A stretch of DNA of 64,000 nt, taken from NCBI RefSeq assembly GCF_030678875.1, contig NZ_JAUUDS010000001.1:558001-622000 (forward strand). The letters run 5' to 3'. Of this stretch, positions 58,533 through 64,000 are shown piece by piece. The position numbers were made by a program, and so were the translations under genes. Within the stretch, counting starts at the first letter, position 1; each line of letters begins with the position of its first letter. The notes below the pieces were generated by a model. It made no database searches. It was not told where the DNA came from and saw only the letters and a list, made by a program, of their open reading frames with translations. The stretch is from Sphingomonas aurea (GTDB lineage: Bacteria; Pseudomonadota; Alphaproteobacteria; Sphingomonadales; Sphingomonadaceae).

Positions 58533-59198
58533 TTAGGCGTCGGCGGCCCAGGCCAGTCCGCCGGGCAGCGGGTCGTGCGCATAGTCGACCTGGAGAACGC
58601 GGCGGCGGCGTCCTGCGATCGCGCGGCCCGACCGGTGAAGGATCGGCGTGGCGTAAAACCAGACATCGCCGGTATCCGCTACACACGCCGTCTCTCCGCA
58701 CCGGTCCACAACCGAGGCGATCGAGGCTTCGGCGATATAGCCGAGGCGATGCGAGCCCGGCGCCACGATCAGCGGGCCGTTGTCATCATCGACGGCATCG
58801 ACATGGACGCGGACGGTCAGCATCCGTTCGATGATGCCGACCGGCGGCGCGACGTGGAGCCGCCCCTGTTTGCGCGTGAACGGGCCGAACCCCGCCACCC
58901 TGACCTGCGCGGCGACCTCGATGGTCCGGTCCTGATGCCAACCGAGCGACCAGTTTGCCCCGTCATGCTTGTCGAACAGCAGCGCGCGGACGGGACGCGC
59001 GTCGACGCCGAGGCGCGTTGCTGCTGCCGACTGGACCGGCACGAGCGCCGCCATCTCACGCAGCGGGCGCGGATCGATCCGCATTCCGGGCTGGACCGAC
59101 CCCATCGCCGCGAATAGTTCGCATACTTCTCCGAGTGCCGCGGGCGAGAGGCGAAACGGACAGCGTGCAAAGCCGGCCGTGTCGAGCGCCATGTCCAT
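58533..59198 (-). CDS. Phytanoyl-CoA dioxygenase-family protein
   Basis: 221 residues, an Fe(II)/2-oxoglutarate oxygenase of the PhyH type. The iron ligands are visible as HxD in WHQDRT (about residue 90) and a distal His in TPILHRSGRA, followed by a 2-oxoglutarate-binding Arg (RRRRVLQVDYA). GPLIVAPGSHRLG is a family segment. Substrate unknown. Its ATG (59198) is coupled to the M24 peptidase stop by a one-base overlap (TGATG), with an alternative ATG two codons downstream. Confidence 0.85.
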   Translation of the reverse strand: MDMALDTAGFARCPFRLSPAALGEVCELFAAMGSVQPGMRIDPRPLREMAALVPVQSAAATRLGVDARPVRALLFDKHDGANWSLGWHQDRTIEVAAQVRVAGFGPFTRKQGRLHVAPPVGIIERMLTVRVHVDAVDDDNGPLIVAPGSHRLGYIAEASIASVVDRCGETACVADTGDVWFYATPILHRSGRAIAGRRRRVLQVDYAHDPLPGGLAWAADA

Positions 59199-60469
59199 CA
59201 GACCGGCTGCTCGATCGACGCGGGCGGCTCGCTGAACCAGCGGGGGCCGGCGGCGGTCATGTGGAAACAGTCCTCCAGCCGGACGCCGAACTTGCCGGGC
59301 AGATAGAGACCCGGTTCGTCGGAAAAGCACATGCCGGCAGCGAGCGGCGTCGCCTCACCATGGACCAGATTGACCGGTTCGTGGCCGTCCATGCCGATGC
59401 CGTGGCCAGTGCGGTGCGACAGGCCGGGCAGGCGATACCCCGGACCGAAGCCGCGGCTTTCATACAGGCGGCGGACGGCATCGTCGACCGCACCTGCGGG
59501 TGTGCCGATGCGCGCGGTGCGGAAGGCGAGCTGCTGTCCCTCCGCAACCAAATCCCAGACGCGGCGCTGCTCGGCCGAGGCGTCGCCATGGACCCAGGTG
59601 CGCGACACGTCGGACTGGTAATCCTGCACCGTGCAGCCGCAGTCCATCAGCACGACCTGTCCTTCTGACAGGCGGATCACCTCGCGACTGCCGTGCGGCA
59701 GGGCGGCAGCGGGGCCGATCAGAGCCAGCGCGAACTCGGGTGCGCCGCCCAGTGCGCGGGTCGCAGCCTCCATCAGCGCGCCGATCTCTGCGCCGGTCAT
59801 GCCCTTTTCCACGCGGGGGTGGAGCCAGCGATAGGCGGCGACGGTGACGTCGGTCGCGCACTGCATCAGCGCGATCTCGGCCGGCGTCTTGACCATGCGG
59901 CAGCCCCGCACGACCGGGTTGGCGGAGACCAGCTTCGCACCCGGCAGCGCGCGGGCGAGCCCGTCGAACGCGAAGAACCGTGCCGTCTCCTCTATGCCGA
60001 CCGGCCGGGTGGCCAGACGGCGGTTGCGCAGGAAGCCGGCGACGACGGCGAGCGGGTTCTGGTCCTCCTGCCACACCCGCACCTCGGCCGGCACGGCAAG
60101 GGTCTGGCGCACGGAGGGTTCCTCGAAAAAGGGCGTGACAATGCACGGTTCGCCCTCGACGGGGATGATCGCGGCGGTCAGCCGCTCGCTACGCCACCAG
60201 CGGACGCCGGTGAAATAGGTGAGCGAGGCGCCCGGCTCGATCAGCACCGCGCCGATGCCGTTTGCCCGCATGAGTGCCTGTGCGCGGGACAGGCGGCTGG
60301 CGCGCTCGGCGGCATCGATCGGGCGGGCGCCGGCCGTCATGTCCTTCAGTGCCGACAGGTCCGGCTCGGCAGCGCGCAGGACGCCCGCGACCGAGAGGAG
60401 CGGTACCGTGGCGGCGGCGGCGAGCAGCGAACGGCGGGTGACGGCGGCCTTGGGGACGGACATCGCCAT
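59198..60469 (-). CDS. Tat-exported M24-family aminopeptidase
   Basis: 423 residues. A twin-arginine signal TRRSLLAAAATVPLLS (residues about 11-27) indicates folded export via Tat. The pita-bread domain has all five metal ligands: Asp in VVLMDCGCT, Asp in QSDVSRTWVHG, His in HRTGHGIGMDGHE, Glu in SDEPGLYLPGKFG and Glu in VRLEDCF. Most similar to Xaa-Pro aminopeptidases. ATG 60469 is chosen, with 60463 as an alternative. It is probably cotranscribed with the PhyH-like gene and is divergent from the symporter. Confidence 0.88.
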   Translation of the reverse strand: MAMSVPKAAVTRRSLLAAAATVPLLSVAGVLRAAEPDLSALKDMTAGARPIDAAERASRLSRAQALMRANGIGAVLIEPGASLTYFTGVRWWRSERLTAAIIPVEGEPCIVTPFFEEPSVRQTLAVPAEVRVWQEDQNPLAVVAGFLRNRRLATRPVGIEETARFFAFDGLARALPGAKLVSANPVVRGCRMVKTPAEIALMQCATDVTVAAYRWLHPRVEKGMTGAEIGALMEAATRALGGAPEFALALIGPAAALPHGSREVIRLSEGQVVLMDCGCTVQDYQSDVSRTWVHGDASAEQRRVWDLVAEGQQLAFRTARIGTPAGAVDDAVRRLYESRGFGPGYRLPGLSHRTGHGIGMDGHEPVNLVHGEATPLAAGMCFSDEPGLYLPGKFGVRLEDCFHMTAAGPRWFSEPPASIEQPV

Positions 60470-60535
60470 GGGATAGGGCGCTTGACCCGGCGCCCACAAT
60501 CCCCTTCGTTCGCCCGCGACAATCGGGAGCATCGG

Positions 60536-61903
60536 ATGGCCACGCGCCTCACCTACTGGATTTTGATCGGGCTGGTCCTGGGACTGGCGGTCGGCTGGGG
60601 TCTGCACGTCGCAATCGACGATGGCAGCGCGACGGCGACGGCGCGGCTGACCGAGATCGCGGGCTATTTCTCGATCCTGACGACGCTGTTCCTGCGACTC
60701 ATCAAGATGATTATCGCGCCCCTGGTCTTCTCGACGCTGGTGGTCGGGATCGCGCACATGGGGGACACGGCGGCGCTGGGGCGGGTCGGGCTGAAGAGCC
60801 TGGGCTGGTTCGTGTGCGCCAGCCTGTTGTCGCTGACGCTGGGGCTGATCCTGGTCAACCTGCTGCAACCGGGCGTCGGGCTGGCGCTGCCGATCCCGCC
60901 GGCGACGGCGGCGAGCGGCGTGGAGCGGACGGCGTTCAACCTGAAGGATTTCGTCAGCCACATCGTGCCCGCCTCGATGATCGAGGCGATGGCGACCAAC
61001 GAGATCCTCCAGATCGTCGTCTTCTCGGTCTTCGTCGGGGTGGCGATCACCGCGGTCGGCGAGAAGGCGGCGCCGCTGGTCCGCGCGGTCGAGGCGCTGG
61101 TCGCGGTGATGTTGCAGATCACCAACTACGTCATGCGGTTCGCACCGATTGCGGTGTTCGCCGCGGTCGCCTCAACCCTCGCAGAACGGGGGCCGGGGGT
61201 GCTGGGCGACCTGGCCTGGTTCATGGGCAGCTTCTACCTGGGGCTGGCGGTGCTGTGGCTGTCGCTGATCGGCATCGCCTTCGTGCTGATCGGGCCGCGC
61301 ACCCGGCTGCTGGTGCGATATGTGCGCGATCCGCTGATCCTCGCCTTCTCGACCGCATCGTCGGAGGCGGCCTATCCGCGGACGCTGGAGGCGCTCGACA
61401 AGTTCGGGGTGCCGCCGCGGATCGCCAGCTTCGTGCTGCCGCTGGGCTACTCGTTCAACCTGGACGGGTCGATGATGTACATGACCTTCGCGTCGCTGTT
61501 CATCGCGCAGGCTTATGGCATTCCCCTGTCGCTGGGCGAGCAGATCACCATGCTGCTGGTGCTGATGGTCACGTCGAAGGGGATCGCGGGCGTGCCGCGT
61601 GCGTCGCTGGTGGTGATCGCCGGGACGTTGTCGCTGTTCAAGATTCCCGAGGCAGGGCTGCTGCTGATCCTGGCGGTCGACCATTTCCTTGACATGGGCC
61701 GCTCGGCGACCAACGTCGTCGGCAACGCCATCGCGGCATCGGTGGTGGCGAAATGGGAGGGCGGCCTCGACCTGCGCGAGCCGCCGGAGGTCGTCGTAGC
61801 GACGGCGCCCAGCGGCGACGGACCGGCGGTGGCAGTCGACAGTTTCGACGCGATCGCGCCGGGGCAGACCGAGGTCGGCACCCGGCCGACCGATCAGGCA
61901 TAA
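60536..61903 (+). CDS. Dicarboxylate/amino acid:cation symporter (DAACS)
   Basis: 455-residue polytopic transporter of the GltP/DctA family. It has about eight helices and two re-entrant loops; signatures are IKMIIAPLVFSTLVVGIAHM, TASSEAAYPRTLEAL (serine-rich hairpin), LPLGYSFNLDGSMMYM and RSATNVVGNAIAASVVAKWE. It imports C4-dicarboxylates or Glu/Asp with Na+ or H+; the substrate is not resolved by sequence. GGGAG precedes ATG 60536. The 3' end overlaps the GST gene by 10 bases. Confidence 0.93.
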   Translation: MATRLTYWILIGLVLGLAVGWGLHVAIDDGSATATARLTEIAGYFSILTTLFLRLIKMIIAPLVFSTLVVGIAHMGDTAALGRVGLKSLGWFVCASLLSLTLGLILVNLLQPGVGLALPIPPATAASGVERTAFNLKDFVSHIVPASMIEAMATNEILQIVVFSVFVGVAITAVGEKAAPLVRAVEALVAVMLQITNYVMRFAPIAVFAAVASTLAERGPGVLGDLAWFMGSFYLGLAVLWLSLIGIAFVLIGPRTRLLVRYVRDPLILAFSTASSEAAYPRTLEALDKFGVPPRIASFVLPLGYSFNLDGSMMYMTFASLFIAQAYGIPLSLGEQITMLLVLMVTSKGIAGVPRASLVVIAGTLSLFKIPEAGLLLILAVDHFLDMGRSATNVVGNAIAASVVAKWEGGLDLREPPEVVVATAPSGDGPAVAVDSFDAIAPGQTEVGTRPTDQA

Positions 61904-62520
61904 GCGTAGGGGCCGCCGGCGGCGAGCGCCGCCTGATAGGCGGGCCGCGCGTGGATCTTCGCCAGCCAGGCGGTGCTCGCCGGGCGGCTGGCACCCAGCC
62001 CGGCGCGGCTGCGGGCAGCCTCCAGCGGGAAGCTCATCATGATGTCGGCAGCGCTGATCGCGTCACCGGCGAACCAGGGGCGGCTGGCGAGTTCCGCCTC
62101 GACATAGTCGAGGTGGCGGTCGATCATTGGCTGGATCTTCGTCGCCGCCTTCTTGCCGATCAGGGGAATACGGCCGAGGATCAGCTTGACGAGGAGCGGC
62201 GGCATCAGCGAGCCCTCGGCATAGTGGAGCCAGAATCGGTAGCGGAGCGCTGCGTCGCGGTGCGGCGGCGCCCCTAGCCGGCCATCGGCCTTCTCGACCA
62301 GATATTCGACGATCGCGCCGGTCTCGGCGACGACGCGGTCGCCGTCCTCGATCACCGGCGACTTGCCGAGCGGGTGTACCTGGCGCAGCTCGGGCGGGGC
62401 GAGCATCGTCGCCTTGTCGCGTGCGTAGCGGCGTACCTCATAGGGCAGGCCGAGTTCCTCGAGCATCCAGAGGATGCGCTGCGAGCGCGAATTTTCGAGA
62501 TGGTGGACGATGATGGTCAT
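61894..62520 (-). CDS. Glutathione S-transferase-family protein
   Basis: 208 residues. N-terminal thioredoxin-like domain (IIVHHLENSRSQRILWMLEE, and SPVIEDGDRVVAETGAI with the cis-Pro and glutathione gamma-Glu-binding Glu/Thr) and a C-terminal helical domain (DISAADIMMSFPLE-like, as AGDAISAADIMMSFPL). It probably conjugates glutathione to electrophiles. It overlaps the methyltransferase by 4 bases and is convergent with the symporter. Confidence 0.9.
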   Translation of the reverse strand: MTIIVHHLENSRSQRILWMLEELGLPYEVRRYARDKATMLAPPELRQVHPLGKSPVIEDGDRVVAETGAIVEYLVEKADGRLGAPPHRDAALRYRFWLHYAEGSLMPPLLVKLILGRIPLIGKKAATKIQPMIDRHLDYVEAELASRPWFAGDAISAADIMMSFPLEAARSRAGLGASRPASTAWLAKIHARPAYQAALAAGGPYAYA

Positions 62521-63356
62521 GGCTGCTCCCCTGCCCGCGCGCGCCACAGCCACGCAAAGGCGGGCAGGACGACGCGGTCTTCGACGCGGTAACGCGCGAG
62601 GGTGTCGGAAAGCCGCGCGACGAGATGCGCGCGGTCCGCGGGCGGCGCGGCGGCGATGGCACGGGCGACCGGGCCGATGCGCGTGAAGAAGCTGGTGGCA
62701 TCGGCGACCGGGTCGGCGCCCGCACCTGCGACATAGTCGAAGGCGACCGGTTCGGCCGCAGCGTCGCGCCAGCCGGCGGCGCGCAGGATGGTCGCGACGT
62801 GCTCGGGATCGGCGAAGCCGAACGGACCGGGGGCGTAGCCGTCCGCTGCGACCGGCGCCATGCCGAACAGCGTGGCGGGAAGGTCATAGGCGAAGCTGTT
62901 GCGGGTGACAGACCCGAAGCAGGAAAAGACGAGCCGCGCGCCCGGCATGGACTGCTCGCGCAATCGGGTGAAGGCGGCGACCGGATCAGCGAAGAACATG
63001 ACGCCGTGGCGCGAGACGAGCAGGTCGGGGCGGACTGGCAGCGGATCGGTCGCGGCGTCCGCCTGGAGGAAGCGGACCGCCGGGGCTCGCTGGCGGGCGA
63101 TGGCGAGAAGCGTCGGCGAGAGATCGATGCCGGTGATGGCCAGATCGGGCCGCGCGGTCGCCAGCGCCAGGCTGGTGCCGCCGGCGCCGCAGCCGATATC
63201 GAGGACAGTGCAGTTACGGGGGCCGCTATCGGGCGCGGCTGCGACGATCGCGGCATCGAGGCGCACCGACAGGTCGCCGAAGCTGCGATCGGTGCGCTGC
63301 CACTCGTCGGCCCAGACGTCACCGACCCGGGTCTGCCAGTCGAGCGTATCGGTCAT
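62517..63356 (-). CDS. Class I SAM-dependent methyltransferase
   Basis: 279 residues. The SAM-binding motif I is TVLDIGCGAGGTSLALAT (Gly-rich loop), followed by acidic motif II IDLSPTLL (Asp) and motif III/post-I QADAATDPLP. A substrate-specific C-terminal half has no recognisable family. Substrate unknown; quinone- or lipid-type and small-molecule substrates are all possible. ATG 63356; coupled to the GST gene. Confidence 0.82.
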   Translation of the reverse strand: MTDTLDWQTRVGDVWADEWQRTDRSFGDLSVRLDAAIVAAAPDSGPRNCTVLDIGCGAGGTSLALATARPDLAITGIDLSPTLLAIARQRAPAVRFLQADAATDPLPVRPDLLVSRHGVMFFADPVAAFTRLREQSMPGARLVFSCFGSVTRNSFAYDLPATLFGMAPVAADGYAPGPFGFADPEHVATILRAAGWRDAAAEPVAFDYVAGAGADPVADATSFFTRIGPVARAIAAAPPADRAHLVARLSDTLARYRVEDRVVLPAFAWLWRARAGEQP

Positions 63357-63426
63357 CGGCGCATCCGCGGCGAAAGGTCACATAAAGTCACACGGTCGTC
63401 CCAGTTGTTATCGCAGGCGGATGCGA

Positions 63427-63453
63427 AAAGGCTCGCCAGTGAGGGCGGGCCTT
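63427..63453 (-). terminator. Intrinsic terminator of recA
   Basis: On the minus strand AAGGCCCGCC pairs with GGCGAGCCTT (one mismatch) around a short loop, followed by TTTTC. It lies directly after the recA stop and is a good rho-independent terminator. Confidence 0.75.
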
Positions 63454-63459
63454 GGCAGG

Positions 63460-64000
63460 TCAGATGTCGTCGTCGGCATCAGGGCCGGTCATCATTTCCT
63501 CAGCGACCTTCTCGGTTCGCTGACGGATCGCCTTTTCGAGGCGGTCGGCCATTTCCGGGTTTTCGCGAAGATAGGTCTTGGCGTTCTCCCGCCCCTGGCC
63601 GATGCGGACCGAGTCGTAGCTGAACCAGCTGCCCGACTTCTCGACCAGCCCGGCCTTGACGCCGAGGTCGAGGATCTCGCCGATCTTGGAGATGCCCTCG
63701 CCGTACATGATGTCGAACTCGACCTGCTTGAACGGCGGGGCGACCTTGTTCTTCACCACCTTCACGCGGGTGGCGTTGCCGACGATGTCCTCGCGATCCT
63801 TGATCTGGCCGGTGCGGCGAATGTCGAGCCGGACCGAGGCGTAGAATTTCAGCGCGTTGCCGCCGGTCGTCGTCTCTGGGTTGCCGTACATCACGCCGAT
63901 CTTCATGCGCAGCTGGTTGATGAAGATCACCATGCAGCGCGAGCGGCTGATCGAGCCGGTCAGCTTGCGCAGGGACTGCGACATCAGGCGCGCCTGAAGG
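63460..64000 (-). CDS. recA: Recombinase RecA, C-terminal part (runs off the window)
   Basis: About 180 C-terminal residues are visible; the frame continues past the window edge with [15 protein letters not shown] before the quoted Met, so no start is included. Recognisable are [61 protein letters not shown] and the acidic tail ending DADDDI. RecA forms the DNA-repair filament and activates LexA self-cleavage, which matters for the LexA-like box at 48551. An intrinsic terminator follows. Confidence 0.97.
   Translation of the reverse strand, partial: LQARLMSQSLRKLTGSISRSRCMVIFINQLRMKIGVMYGNPETTTGGNALKFYASVRLDIRRTGQIKDREDIVGNATRVKVVKNKVAPPFKQVEFDIMYGEGISKIGEILDLGVKAGLVEKSGSWFSYDSVRIGQGRENAKTYLRENPEMADRLEKAIRQRTEKVAEEMMTGPDADDDI

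Noticed and set aside
58337..58666. 109-codon minus-strand frame between alaS and the PhyH-like gene
   Set aside because: It overlaps the PhyH-like gene in another frame and is Arg/Ser-rich without a ribosome-binding site.

Overview
The window is a contiguous, very GC-rich and gene-dense stretch of an alphaproteobacterial chromosome, most likely from Sphingomonas or a close relative (Sphingomonadales). Supporting signs are the order dusB-ntrB-ntrC-ntrY-ntrX-hfq-hflX, a fused IspDF, an Hfq made of two Sm domains in one chain, cysteine-free ribosomal protein L31, a PEP-CTERM protein with a sphingomonad-like sorting tail, and a bamA-skp-fabZ locus without lpxD, lpxA or lpxB. I saw no phage, insertion sequence, CRISPR array or obvious island. 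Almost everything is core metabolism and information processing, packed with 1-14 base overlaps that suggest translational coupling.

Layout. 1-3.7 kb: the start of lptD (cut by the window edge) opposite pepA-holC-ndk-acetyltransferase. 3.8-6.4 kb (minus): purM-purN-YjbR-like-membrane protein. 6.5-12 kb (plus): DUF2066-like protein, hda, ppk, ppx. 12-16 kb: rnd and an I78 inhibitor lipoprotein (minus), aspS (plus), carbonic anhydrase (minus). 16.3-19.8 kb: lipA and a COQ10/RatA protein (plus) against cinA-exported protein-ispDF (minus). 19.9-29 kb: the nitrogen-regulation block dusB-ntrBC-ntrYX-hfq-hflX. 29-36.3 kb (minus): mltB, dac, holB, metG, tatD, an MBL hydrolase, a 53-residue membrane protein, mazG. 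36.4 kb: tRNA-Ser(UGA). 36.5-48.4 kb (minus): the long envelope/translation series rpsB-tsf-pyrH-frr-uppS-cdsA-dxr-rseP-bamA-skp-fabZ-rpmE-PilZ. 48.4-51.6 kb: a structured regulatory region with a small membrane-protein gene, then psd-pssA and a GDSL PEP-CTERM protein. 51.8-64 kb: icd, a CPA2 antiporter, alaS, a PhyH-like dioxygenase with a Tat-exported M24 peptidase, a DAACS symporter, a GST, a methyltransferase, and the C-terminal half of recA at the right edge.

How the genes work together. The 37-48 kb block links translation (rpsB, tsf, frr) to isoprenoid and undecaprenyl lipid supply (dxr, uppS; ispDF elsewhere in the window), phospholipid synthesis (cdsA, pssA, psd), fatty-acid elongation (fabZ) and outer-membrane protein assembly (bamA, skp, rseP). 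The 20-29 kb block links nitrogen sensing to RNA-based regulation.

The most promising new signal is at 48.54-48.96 kb. A TTGACA promoter carries GAAC-N7-GAAC-N7-GTTC, which resembles the alphaproteobacterial LexA box. A leader with two strong hairpins follows, then a 79-residue single-span membrane protein with an excellent ribosome-binding site. This could be an undescribed SOS-induced membrane effector (a SidA/SulA analogue). Other items worth checking are the tandem Hfq, a 59-bp three-way-junction palindrome behind frr, a perfect 20-bp operator-like palindrome between carbonic anhydrase and lipA, and a 53-codon membrane protein gene nested between MBL and mazG.
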